The notes beneath the pieces are model-generated. The model was not told the origin of the DNA and ran no database searches. It saw nothing but the letters and a program-made list of their open reading frames with translations. Below, in pieces: positions 53,690 to 61,568 of a stretch of DNA of 64,000 bases (position 1 is its first letter; each line of letters starts with the position of its first letter). The position numbers and the translations under genes are program-made. This DNA comes from Actinomycetota bacterium (lineage in GTDB: Bacteria; Actinomycetota; Thermoleophilia; Gaiellales; Gaiellaceae): positions 248,001-312,000 of the forward strand of contig WLID01000001.1 of NCBI GenBank assembly GCA_009702325.1, in the 5' to 3' direction.

Positions 53690-56341
53690 CTACTCGGCAG
53701 GTACGGAAGGTGCGGCTGGCGCCGCGGCAGACGCGGAAGGCTCAGGTGGGATGGAAGTGTCGCTCACGGCCCCATCCGTTCCCGATGCGGCGGACGACTC
53801 GCCCGCAGGCTTCGCACCCGCCGGCTTACGGCGACGCCGACGCTTCTTGGCTGCCGACACAGGGCGTGGTGTCGACTCGGTGCCGCCAGAGGCGGTCTCG
53901 CCTTCAGCTTCCGAACCGTCGTCATCACTGTCACCGTCGGCTGAATCGTCGCCACCGTCAGCCGTAACCTCGACCCCGTCCGGGCCCTTCTTCTTCCGCC
54001 GACGCCGACGCCGGTTGCGCGATGGGCCAGACTTCGGGGCCGGAAGGTCGTCTGCTAATGCCGCAGCGATCTCCTCGATCGTCCCAAGCTGCTCGCGTGC
54101 AGCCTCAAGCAGCTGCGTCGACTTCGGCGTGTAGGCCTCAGCGGACGCGAGCAGCGCAACCGCAGCCTCACGAGGCATCTCCAACGCCGACCGCACAAGC
54201 CGGGCCGCGTTCTCTTCGTGGCGATGCCCACGCGAGTTCGCGAGCGCGCCAAGCAGACGCTTCGCCTCAAGATTCTCCTGCGAGGCCTTCCGGTCGAGGG
54301 CCTTACGGACAGCTCGAGCAAGACGCCATGTCCAGCGCGCCCGAATCTGCTCCGGCACCGTCTCGACCTTGCCGTCAGCGATCGCCCGCAACATGATCCG
54401 AACCCCGGCGGCACGATCCTTCTCCCACGGCGGCGCCTGCGACACGAGCGTCACCAAGTCATCGAAGTCCGCGCGCTCAACCGGGGTCGCCACGCGATCG
54501 GCAAGCGCGATCAGCCGAAGACGACGGTTCGGGTTCTGGGCCGCGCAGGTTGACAGGAACACCTCAAGGGCGCGCTTCGACGCCCCGCGCTCCATCAACT
54601 TCTGAACAAACGCCTGACGCTCGTCGAAGCGCAGCTGGCGGCCCGCGATCGTGGCCCACAGCTCCTGCTCGTCGTTATCGAGAAATTTCGGATCGATCCG
54701 CTGCCACTCCCGCTGAATCACAAGCGCCCGGCGACGGACATCAGGGGTGACAGGAACAAGCCACGAGGCGGGCGTCAGCTTACGACGGGCACGGCGCTGC
54801 ATGCGACGGCGCGGAGCCGGGGTAACGCGAGCGCCCTCCCGGTAGAAATCAGCGTCAAGGAGCGAGTGGAGCGAGACGACACGCTCATGGTGGGTCGCGC
54901 TCTTCGGAGTGAAGTCAACGACGATCCCCGCTTCCTTCCGCGGATGGATGCGCATGACACGTCCGATGCGCTGCTGGTAAATGCGCTTCGAGGCGGTCGG
55001 TGCGAGGTGCATCACGACAGTCGCGCGCGGCGAGTTCCAACCTTCAGCAAGGAGCATCGCGTTGATCAGCACGTCGATTTCGCCGCGCTCATAAGCTGCG
55101 AGGATCGCGGCGAGCTTTGCCGGCGGGGTGCGGCCCGACACGGCCTCAGCCTTCACGCCTGCCGCACGGAACGCCGTCGACAGGTTGTAGGCGTGATCGA
55201 CACCGGCGGCATAGACGATTCCCGGAGAGTCACCAAACCGTTCGCGGTAGAGCGTCGCCGCGGCCATGTTCAACGCTTCATGGTCGAGCGCATCGGCCAG
55301 CGCGCGCTCCTCGAAGTCGCCGCCGACGATCGGAACCGAGTTGATCGCCGCCACCGGCGGAACGCGCAGGCAGCGAAGTGGAGCGATCAGGCCACGGCGA
55401 GCTGCGTCGGCGAGAGGCAGGTCATCAACGGAAGCCGGAAACACGTCGGAGACCTGCTTAGCGATCAGCTCTTCCGTCGCGGTCATGCCGACGTAGATCG
55501 GCTCTGACAGCGAACGGATCGCCGCGCTTGTCTTGTCACCGAGTGCGGTGTGCGCCTCGTCACAGATGATCAGCTGGTAGGCGCTGCGTGAGATCTCATC
55601 GACGTGTCGCGCAAACCACGCGTACGTCTGAATCGTGATCGGGTTCACAACCGGCGGGATCGCACCTTCAATCACGATCTCTGTGAAACGACCTGCATAC
55701 CCGTGCTCGGTCAGCTCACGCGAGAACTGATCGACGAGCAGGCGGCGGTGGGTCAGGATCAGCACACCCTCGGAGCGGGCCGCCTCGACAAATCCCGCTG
55801 CGGCGATCGTTTTGCCTGACGCCGTCGGGTGACGGAAGCGGAACCGTCGTTGGGCGCCCGGGTCGTCGGCGACCGCAGGCTCATCATCAATCACATCGGT
55901 GGCGGGGAGGCCGAGGTCGTCGTCTTCCTCGTCCTCGTCGTCCTCAACGACTTCTTCGGCGACGGGGGTGACGCTCACAACCTTCTGATTCGCGGCAATC
56001 AGTTCGGTGAGCATGCCCGCCAGCGCGTCGACCTGATGGCGCCGCAACTCCGTTCCTGATGCGAGATGCGGCGGCTTCTCGGAAAGCGTGCGCGCAAGCC
56101 CCAGCATCAACCCGTACTTGACACGCCAGTCGGGTGAGGGACTACGCAGCCCCGCATCCATCTCAGCGACCGCCGCATCGAGTGCCCGACGGAACGCGGT
56201 TCCGGAGCCAAGGACCATGGCGGGATCATCACCCTCCTGCAGGAAAGGTTCACCTGCCCAGGGCTCTGCTCGGAGGGCGGCGGCCACAATGCCGTCGAAG
56301 TCCTCCGACATGGTCGGGGTTGGGGTAGCTGTCTCGTGCAT
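53690..56341 (-). CDS. Large SF2 helicase with acidic linker and low-complexity tail
   Basis: An 883-residue protein starting at ATG 56341. A 100-residue N-terminal part precedes the ELRRHQVDALAGML Q-like motif and an acidic insert (VVEDDEDEEDDD). Walker A follows as HPTASGKTIAAAG. Then come THRRLLVDQF, DEAH (IICDEAHTALGD), GMTATE, and in the second lobe YAAGVDHAYNL, NAMLLAEGWNSPRATVVMHLAPT and QRIGRVMRIHP (motif VI). After the core a helical domain (about 500-750) leads to a C-terminus rich in RNRRRRRRKKKG, Asp/Ser/Gly and Ala/Pro. Substrate unknown; the charged tail suggests RNA or nucleoid binding. Confidence 0.85.
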   Translation of the reverse strand: MHETATPTPTMSEDFDGIVAAALRAEPWAGEPFLQEGDDPAMVLGSGTAFRRALDAAVAEMDAGLRSPSPDWRVKYGLMLGLARTLSEKPPHLASGTELRRHQVDALAGMLTELIAANQKVVSVTPVAEEVVEDDEDEEDDDLGLPATDVIDDEPAVADDPGAQRRFRFRHPTASGKTIAAAGFVEAARSEGVLILTHRRLLVDQFSRELTEHGYAGRFTEIVIEGAIPPVVNPITIQTYAWFARHVDEISRSAYQLIICDEAHTALGDKTSAAIRSLSEPIYVGMTATEELIAKQVSDVFPASVDDLPLADAARRGLIAPLRCLRVPPVAAINSVPIVGGDFEERALADALDHEALNMAAATLYRERFGDSPGIVYAAGVDHAYNLSTAFRAAGVKAEAVSGRTPPAKLAAILAAYERGEIDVLINAMLLAEGWNSPRATVVMHLAPTASKRIYQQRIGRVMRIHPRKEAGIVVDFTPKSATHHERVVSLHSLLDADFYREGARVTPAPRRRMQRRARRKLTPASWLVPVTPDVRRRALVIQREWQRIDPKFLDNDEQELWATIAGRQLRFDERQAFVQKLMERGASKRALEVFLSTCAAQNPNRRLRLIALADRVATPVERADFDDLVTLVSQAPPWEKDRAAGVRIMLRAIADGKVETVPEQIRARWTWRLARAVRKALDRKASQENLEAKRLLGALANSRGHRHEENAARLVRSALEMPREAAVALLASAEAYTPKSTQLLEAAREQLGTIEEIAAALADDLPAPKSGPSRNRRRRRRKKKGPDGVEVTADGGDDSADGDSDDDGSEAEGETASGGTESTPRPVSAAKKRRRRRKPAGAKPAGESSAASGTDGAVSDTSIPPEPSASAAAPAAPSVPAE

Positions 56342-56489
56342 GGTCGCGACACCAACGTCGTGTCGCCTTCAAAGGTGCGCTCGCGGAAACACTCGCGCGA
56401 GCAGCAACCAAAACACTACCGAAAGTGCGGGCCTTGTAGGGGGCCGGATTGCAGAAATCGCGGCGGACGACCTGCGGTCTCTCGTTCGG
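56342..56489. other. Short leader between two minus-strand genes
   Basis: 148 bases that hold the leader of the large helicase. No hairpin with a T-run or promoter hexamers were recognised. Confidence 0.25.
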
Positions 56490-57074
56490 TCAGCCGGCGA
56501 GTCCGCCGAAAAGCGCAAACGGGTTGTCAGGCACCGACTCCCACACAAGCTCGCCGCCGGGCTCTGCGTCGCCGTGGAAGCGAGCCGCAACGCTCTCAGC
56601 CTCTTCACGCGACGCCACTCCGGCGATCACATAGCGCCACCGTCGCACGACGCCGTACCCGGCCCGCTCAAGCTGATCGGCAAGGGCGTGAGCGGCTGCG
56701 TGGCTGCCGCACGGGATCCGCACCTCCCACGGAGCGAAGCCACGCGCGAGCGTCTCCGACTCGATCGATGGCTCGGCCGGATCGTCGTCCCATCGCTCAG
56801 CGTCGGCAAGCCAATGCTCGCGCACAACATCGACGGGTGCGATCGCCAGTTCGCCAAGCTCGACGCCGATCGCCTTCTCCGCCGAGTCAAGCTCCTCGGA
56901 GCTGCCGACGTAGACGTAGATCCGGTTCCCATCCTTCGTGACCGCAAACCGTTCAGCCTTCAAGTGCGAGACGAGCGCGCGCGCCTCCAACGACAACACG
57001 CCGAGGCTGCCAAGCAGCCCGCCCGTTTCACCCTCACCGAGCTCGATCCGTAAACGCCAATCTTCGTGTGCCAT
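56490..57074 (-). CDS. Hypothetical two-part cytoplasmic protein
   Basis: A 194-residue acidic protein starting at ATG 57074. The first 85 residues include ARALVSHLKAERFAVTKDGNRIYVYVGSSEELDSAEKAI. The second half has EVRIPCGSHAAAHALADQLERAGYGVVRRWRYVIAGVASREEAESVAARF. Each half looks like a small alpha/beta ferredoxin-like unit (SPOR-like beta-alpha-beta), suggesting an internal duplication. No signal peptide or catalytic motif is visible. I do not recognise the family. Confidence 0.65.
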   Translation of the reverse strand: MAHEDWRLRIELGEGETGGLLGSLGVLSLEARALVSHLKAERFAVTKDGNRIYVYVGSSEELDSAEKAIGVELGELAIAPVDVVREHWLADAERWDDDPAEPSIESETLARGFAPWEVRIPCGSHAAAHALADQLERAGYGVVRRWRYVIAGVASREEAESVAARFHGDAEPGGELVWESVPDNPFALFGGLAG

Positions 57075-57123
57075 ACGTCAGTTGTATCGCCCGCACGTCC
57101 GACGCGAAACGGGGATTTCCCGC

Positions 57124-57504
57124 CTATCGCGTATGGACGACGACGGTGCCGTTCGCGCGAACCACCGAGTTCACCGGCAACGTAAACGGCTTGGTGTTGA
57201 TGCGTGGCCCAGCCCAGGTCGGGACGCCGCTCGTTCCCCACACACCCTGGTAGATGATCGTGCGGCTTGCGCTGACAAACATCGCGAAACAGGCGGGCTG
57301 CTTACGCACAGCCGACCCGACCTTGATGTCGATCGTGCCGGGGTTCAGGAACGCCCCAATGGGTGAGCCGGCCATGACATGTGCTCGCTGGGCGGCAGTC
57401 GACGATGCGTTCCACGCGGTGCCACAGCGGACCGAGGTGAGGGGGGTTGCCGCTTGGGCGACGCCAGCGGCGAAAAGCGCCGAAACGAGGATCGCGATCC
57501 GCAC
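57124..57504 (-). CDS. Small secreted protein, unknown function
   Basis: A 126-residue protein starting at GTG 57504. A signal peptide (RIAILVSALFAAGVAQA) precedes the mature part with two Cys (SVRCGTAWN, QPACFAMFV) that could form a disulfide. NPGTIDIKVGSAVRKQ and RTIIYQGVWGTSGVP look beta-rich. No family is recognised. It is in line with pgl and proC on the same strand. Confidence 0.6.
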   Translation of the reverse strand: MRIAILVSALFAAGVAQAATPLTSVRCGTAWNASSTAAQRAHVMAGSPIGAFLNPGTIDIKVGSAVRKQPACFAMFVSASRTIIYQGVWGTSGVPTWAGPRINTKPFTLPVNSVVRANGTVVVHTR

Positions 57505-57525
57505 AGTTCGAAGATACCCGGCGCG

Positions 57526-58194
57526 TTAGAGCTCGCAGGCGGCCGCCGTGTCGACCACCACATCGATCGGCGCGTCACCGGTCTGCAGGAGGCTGCCGGG
57601 ATACCGCTCGTTCGGCGCACCCGCGAATGAACGCGCGACGGCGTTCGCCTTCTCTTCGCCCGTAGCGAGTACGACGATTCGGCGTGCGCGGAGAAGCTCG
57701 GGCAGCGTGAGCGTAATTCTGTCCACGAGTGGATCGAGGCCAGCCGGACCGCCAGCGACGCGTGCATCGCGCTCGGCGAGCTGGGGTGAAACGGGAAACA
57801 GTGAAGCGACATGGCTATCGGAGCCCAAGCCGAGCAGCACGAGGTCGTACGGATCTTGTGGCAGGACGCGTTCATAGGCGGCAGCGCCGGCAACGGGGCC
57901 GAGCTCGCCTGGGATCCGATGCACGATCGGCTGTGTGGTCAGGCCCTTGAAGAGCGTCTCGCGCGCGAGGCGATAGTTGGAGCGCTCGTCTGTCGCTGGG
58001 ACGCACCGCTCATCGCCCCACCACACCTCCACACCACCCCAGTCGGGTTCGAGTGCTCCGACCTGCGCGTACGCCGCACCGGCTGTCCGGCCACCCGTCA
58101 GGACGACCGAGCCACCCGAGCGTGCCAACTCCACGAGGACATCTGCAACGGTGCGCGCCGGATCGTCGGAGACGTGAATCCGGGGTGGAGGCAC
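57526..58194 (-). CDS. pgl: 6-phosphogluconolactonase
   Basis: A 222-residue enzyme starting at GTG 58194, a typical Pgl length. It hydrolyses 6-phosphogluconolactone in the oxidative pentose phosphate pathway. VVLTGGRTAGAAYAQV binds the phosphate; VEVWWGDERCVP, LVLLGLGSDSHVASLFP (the usual GxGxDGH with Ser in place of Gly) and LTLPELLRARRIVVLATGEEKA are the expected conserved blocks. Two bases or so from proC on the same strand; no zwf or gnd is in the window. Confidence 0.9.
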   Translation of the reverse strand: MPPPRIHVSDDPARTVADVLVELARSGGSVVLTGGRTAGAAYAQVGALEPDWGGVEVWWGDERCVPATDERSNYRLARETLFKGLTTQPIVHRIPGELGPVAGAAAYERVLPQDPYDLVLLGLGSDSHVASLFPVSPQLAERDARVAGGPAGLDPLVDRITLTLPELLRARRIVVLATGEEKANAVARSFAGAPNERYPGSLLQTGDAPIDVVVDTAAACEL

Positions 58195-58199
58195 CGGGC

Positions 58200-59000
58200 C
58201 TACTCTTCGCCGCGCGCGAGTTCCTTCGAGCGTTCCATCGCGGCGTTGATCGCGTTCAGGAACGCGGCTCGCACGCCTGCCTGCTCAAGCTCGCGGATCG
58301 CGCGGGTTGTGGTTCCGCCCGGAGACGTCACCATCTCGCGTAGCTCGACCGGGTGCACACCTTCGTCACGCAGCAGCTTGGCTGTGCCGAGCATCGTCTG
58401 CACGACGAGCCGCGTCGAGATCTCGCGGGAGAGGCCGAGCAGCAGGCCGGCGTCGATCATCGCCTCAGCAAGGAGTGCGTAGTAGGCAGGGCCCGAACCC
58501 GAGACAGCAGTGATCGCGTCCATCGCGCTCTCAGGCACCTCGACGACGTCGCCGACGGCGCGGAGCACCGTGGCGGCGCGATCCATGTGCTCGCGGCCGG
58601 CGTGACGGCCAGCGCAGATGCCCGCAATGCCTTCATGCACCGTCGACGGTGTGTTGGGCATGGCCCGCACGACAGGAACGTCGTCGGGCAAGTGCCGTTC
58701 GATTGCGGCGGTAGGAATGGCGGCTGCGACAGACACCACGGTCTGTGAGGCGGAGAGCAGGTGTCCGATCTCGCCGAGCAGCGCTGAAATGTCCTGCGGC
58801 TTCACGGCCAAGACGACAACATCGGCGCCCCGAATCGCGTCGGGGTTCGACGTCGTGGCGTCAACCTTGTAGCGCTCGGCGAGTGCCTGAGCCCGATCTT
58901 CGCGGCGCGAGGTCGCGACAATATCTGCCCAATCGGAGCTACGGAGCCCTGCGATGAGGGACTCCCCGATCTTGCCCGCGCCCAGAATTGCGATCCGCAT
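58200..59000 (-). CDS. proC: Pyrroline-5-carboxylate reductase
   Basis: A 266-residue NADPH-dependent reductase completing proline synthesis, starting at ATG 59000. The Rossmann motif is ILGAGKIGESLIAGL; VVLAVKPQDI, RAMPNTPSTVHEG, AVSGSGPAYYALLAEAMIDAG (substrate loop) and TSPGGTTTRAI complete the family signature. Its first 62 bases are overlapped by the upstream glycosylase gene, which is longer than usual coupling overlaps. Confidence 0.93.
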   Translation of the reverse strand: MRIAILGAGKIGESLIAGLRSSDWADIVATSRREDRAQALAERYKVDATTSNPDAIRGADVVVLAVKPQDISALLGEIGHLLSASQTVVSVAAAIPTAAIERHLPDDVPVVRAMPNTPSTVHEGIAGICAGRHAGREHMDRAATVLRAVGDVVEVPESAMDAITAVSGSGPAYYALLAEAMIDAGLLLGLSREISTRLVVQTMLGTAKLLRDEGVHPVELREMVTSPGGTTTRAIRELEQAGVRAAFLNAINAAMERSKELARGEE

Positions 59001-59841
59001 TCCCTAAGGGTACGAGTCCGGCGTGGTATCCCGCCAATAAGTACACGCTTGCGATGCCCTGAAACTCGCCGTAGGGCTCGAGCAAGACGTCTGTTTCCTC
59101 CGCTTCGACGTGTCGTCCCCAGAGTTCTCCGGCGAGTTTGACGAGCCCAAGGTCACGCGCGAGGCCCCGGTCGAAGCGACCCAAGCCCTCAAGGAAGACG
59201 ACACCCACAGACCAGGGCCCGAGTCCCCGTTCCCGGTCGAGTCGCACTGCTGCGGCGTCACTCTCGATGCCGTGAAGACGCTCTGGGTCAAGCGAGGAGA
59301 GGATCCGAACGAGCGCTGACCCACGACGGGCGCCAAGCCCAAGCCGCCGGAGTTCGGCGGGTGCGAAGCGGGCAAGTTCGGCCGCCACCGGCGCAGCGTG
59401 CAACCCATCGCCCACGAAAGGAGTCGCGGCGCGAATCACGTTGCGCTCGATCTCGCGTGCCCGCTTCGCGAGGATCAGCTGGCCAGCGAACGCGCGCAGT
59501 AGCGCCTGCGTCACCGTGTCGGTACGGAGCGGCCGCAGTCCGCGCAGCGACTTCGTGGCGGGGCCGACCATCGGGTCGTCGGCAAACCGTTCGAGGAACG
59601 GCGTGTGGTCGTCGTCGATCCCGAGCATGAAACGCATGCGGTCGATCCCGTGCTGGGAGGGCGCCTCGATCACGATCGTCCCGTCGGGACGTTGAATCGC
59701 CCGAGCTATCTCGTGGCTCGCCGGCGTGCGTATCGCCGCTGTCAGCACGCCATCGCGAAAGCGGCGGGTGGCGTCAGATGCGTGCCGTGCCGAAAGCCGC
59801 AGCGAGTACGGCCCGGCGGGCCGCAACTCGGCGACGATCAC
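58939..59841 (-). CDS. AlkA-type DNA-3-methyladenine glycosylase (HhH-GPD family)
   Basis: A 300-residue protein starting at GTG 59841, overlapping the XRE-TPR stop by 4 bases. The N-terminal AlkA_N-like part precedes the HhH-GPD core, where RERGLGPWSVGVVFLEGLGRFDRGLARDLGL contains the helix-hairpin-helix and the catalytic Asp. It would remove alkylated bases from DNA, beginning base-excision repair. After AGYHAGLVPLG the frame runs 62 bases into proC with an atypical RNSGRGQDRG end, so a natural stop may have been lost. Confidence 0.8.
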   Translation of the reverse strand: MIVAELRPAGPYSLRLSARHASDATRRFRDGVLTAAIRTPASHEIARAIQRPDGTIVIEAPSQHGIDRMRFMLGIDDDHTPFLERFADDPMVGPATKSLRGLRPLRTDTVTQALLRAFAGQLILAKRAREIERNVIRAATPFVGDGLHAAPVAAELARFAPAELRRLGLGARRGSALVRILSSLDPERLHGIESDAAAVRLDRERGLGPWSVGVVFLEGLGRFDRGLARDLGLVKLAGELWGRHVEAEETDVLLEPYGEFQGIASVYLLAGYHAGLVPLGNADRNSGRGQDRGVPHRRAP

Positions 59842-61154
59842 CGGTCGGCCGCGACCGAGTCGTTCGCGAGGGTGCCAGCGAGCGAGGCAGCGCGATCGAG
59901 CACGTCAAGTGCTTCCGATTCCCGGCCGGAATGGCGAAGGAATCGCGCGAAACCTCGCAGCGACTCGGCGTGCTCGCGCACCGTGCCGACACCCTCAAGT
60001 GCTCCAATTGCCTCGCGCCAAGCAGCCTCAGTCCCTTTGTCGCCCGTCGCGGTCAGCGCCTCGGCCAGCGCCCACGTGGCGAGCGCGCGCTGGTTTGGCA
60101 CGTCAGCAGCGAGACGCTGTGCCTCACGTGCGAGGTCGGCTCCGCGTGGGGCGTCGCCCGTACGGGTCGCGATCATCGCTTCGAGCCACCGAACGATCGC
60201 GAGGTCGCTGTCGGCAGGTCGTGGGCCAAGCAGTGCCACGGCCTGGTCGATCTGTCGGGCGACATCCGCGACGTCTCCTGTCGACGCGAGCGCTGCCGCC
60301 GCGCAGGAGAGGTAGGCGCGGGCAAGGTGGATCGTGTCCTCTGTCGCCTCAAGCAGCGCCACAGCCCGACGAAAATGTTCGAGGGCCGTTTGCGGCTGGG
60401 AGTTTTCGTAGGCGATACGGCCGAGTGACCAGTAGAGCCGCACTCGCGTGTAGGGATCGGCGGCCTCGTTCGAGATCTCGAGCGCATCCTCGACGACCTC
60501 GTTTGCCCGGCGGAGATTGCCGAGATCGGTGAGGGCGTAGCTCAAGTAGGTGCTGAAGCGGACACGGGATGCCGAGTCGTCGGGTGCGAGCTGCTTGAGA
60601 TCGGTGAGCGTGCGTTCAAAGAGGTCGGCGGCGCGTCGCGGATCTCCCGCCATCGAGTAGGAATGGCCGAGCGTCGCGAACACGTCGGGACGGGAGGCTG
60701 CCGTCACGAGCTCCGAGGTGATGGCGCGCTCGAGAAGTTCGATCGCGAGTGCGTGCTCGCCGCGTGCCGCAGCGGCGAGGCCGAGGACGATTTCGGCACG
60801 GACGGCGGAGGTTTCATCGCCTGCGGTGCGGGCCTCGCTGAGGAGTCCGGTGATCTCGCCTGGCGCGTCCCCTTCGAGGCGGAGTCGCAGCTCCGCGTCG
60901 GCGAGGCGCAGCTCCCTGCGCGCGACATCGCCGAGTTCGGACCCTGTTTCGAGATAGTCGGGCGATACGCCGAGCTTCCGAGCGAGCATTCGGAGCGCCT
61001 TCACAGACGGGCGCCGAGCGTCCGCCTCGATGCGTGAGATGTACGCGTAGGAGACACCGGGCGACGAGAGCTCGCGCTGTGACAGACCACGTTCGAGCCG
61101 TAGACGCCGCAGGCGCGCGCCGACAGTCTCGGGAGTTCCAGAAGCGCTTGTCAA
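59838..61154 (-). CDS. XRE-TPR regulator (intact), candidate peptide receptor
   Basis: A protein of about 438 residues from TTG 61154; GTG 61232 would add 26 poorly conserved residues that overlap the promoter area, so the start is uncertain. An N-terminal XRE helix-turn-helix (VGARLRRLRLERGLSQRELSSPGVSYAYISRIEADARRPSVKALRMLARKLGV) is followed by about 350 residues of helical TPR repeats (for example DPYTRVRLYWSLGRIAYENSQPQTALEHFRRAVALLE). The XRE plus TPR layout is that of RRNPP receptors (Rgg, PlcR, PrgX), whose TPR groove binds short peptides. It is divergent from the 28-residue FWGP peptide gene and leads an operon with a DNA glycosylase. Confidence 0.82.
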   Translation of the reverse strand: MTSASGTPETVGARLRRLRLERGLSQRELSSPGVSYAYISRIEADARRPSVKALRMLARKLGVSPDYLETGSELGDVARRELRLADAELRLRLEGDAPGEITGLLSEARTAGDETSAVRAEIVLGLAAAARGEHALAIELLERAITSELVTAASRPDVFATLGHSYSMAGDPRRAADLFERTLTDLKQLAPDDSASRVRFSTYLSYALTDLGNLRRANEVVEDALEISNEAADPYTRVRLYWSLGRIAYENSQPQTALEHFRRAVALLEATEDTIHLARAYLSCAAAALASTGDVADVARQIDQAVALLGPRPADSDLAIVRWLEAMIATRTGDAPRGADLAREAQRLAADVPNQRALATWALAEALTATGDKGTEAAWREAIGALEGVGTVREHAESLRGFARFLRHSGRESEALDVLDRAASLAGTLANDSVAADR

Positions 61155-61190
61155 GGCGCCGTGATCATGCAGGCCCTTTCGGACAACGTC

Positions 61191-61297
61191 AAACGGGTCA
61201 CGTCCGTTTTGGGAGTCAACAAAAGAGGACACTTGACAACAAATGTCGGCACCTCTCTTCTATGGGGTGAGCAACAGCAGAAGGAGGTGAGAAAACG
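61191..61297. promoter_or_regulatory. Divergent control region between XRE-TPR gene and peptide gene
   Basis: It contains AAACGG-GTCACGT-CCGTTT (inverted repeat from about 61192), GTCAA/TTGAC arms around 61215-61237, and ACTTGAC at 61231-61237 overlapping a TTGACA -35-like element (61233-61238). A weak -10 lies near 61258. The peptide ribosome-binding site AAGGAGGTGA begins at 61281. Confidence 0.5.
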
Positions 61298-61384
61298 ATG
61301 GTCAAGTGGATCCAGCTCGGCGCCCTCGCCGGGGCAACCGTTCTTGCCGCACTCGTCGGCGGCGGCCTCTTCTGGGGGCCGTAG
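61298..61384 (+). CDS. Short hydrophobic peptide ending in FWGP (candidate signal precursor)
   Basis: A 28-residue peptide from ATG 61298 to TAG 61382-61384. The front MVKWIQLG is short and basic, then a hydrophobic core (ALAGATVLAALVGGG), then LFWGP at the very end. AAGGAGGTGA 8-10 bases upstream matches the 16S tail perfectly. The 14 bases gaaggaggtgagaa are identical to the leader of the peptide at 51602. The opposite-strand neighbour is the XRE-TPR gene. Size, hydrophobicity and partner match the short hydrophobic peptides of Rgg systems, but a small membrane protein is the alternative. Confidence 0.55.
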   Translation: MVKWIQLGALAGATVLAALVGGGLFWGP

Positions 61385-61522
61385 GTAGCGGGTGCTCGAC
61401 GGGTACCGGAAGACGGGTGGGGACCCCGCGCAGCCCGGCTGGTCTGGTCACTCCAACGATGGTGCGAGATGCCCAGACGTCTTAGGCCGCTCGTCGAGAT
61501 CGGTCGTTGTACCACGGTTACG

Positions 61523-61552
61523 CACGGGCGGAGCACACACACTCCGCCCGTG
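61523..61552 (+). terminator. Hairpin terminator after the FWGP peptide gene
   Basis: An 11-bp stem (61523-61533 / 61542-61552, arm cacgggcggag) with loop cacacaca is followed by tcgtt. It separates the peptide transcript from the methyltransferase gene. The 140 bases between peptide stop and hairpin contain no gene. Confidence 0.65.
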
Positions 61553-61568
61553 TCGTTAACCTCAGCGC

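Noticed and set aside
61155-61232. N-terminal extension of the intact XRE-TPR regulator from GTG 61232
   Set aside because: The extra residues overlap the promoter-like TTGACA/ACTTGAC area and precede a normal HTH start; kept only as an alternative start.
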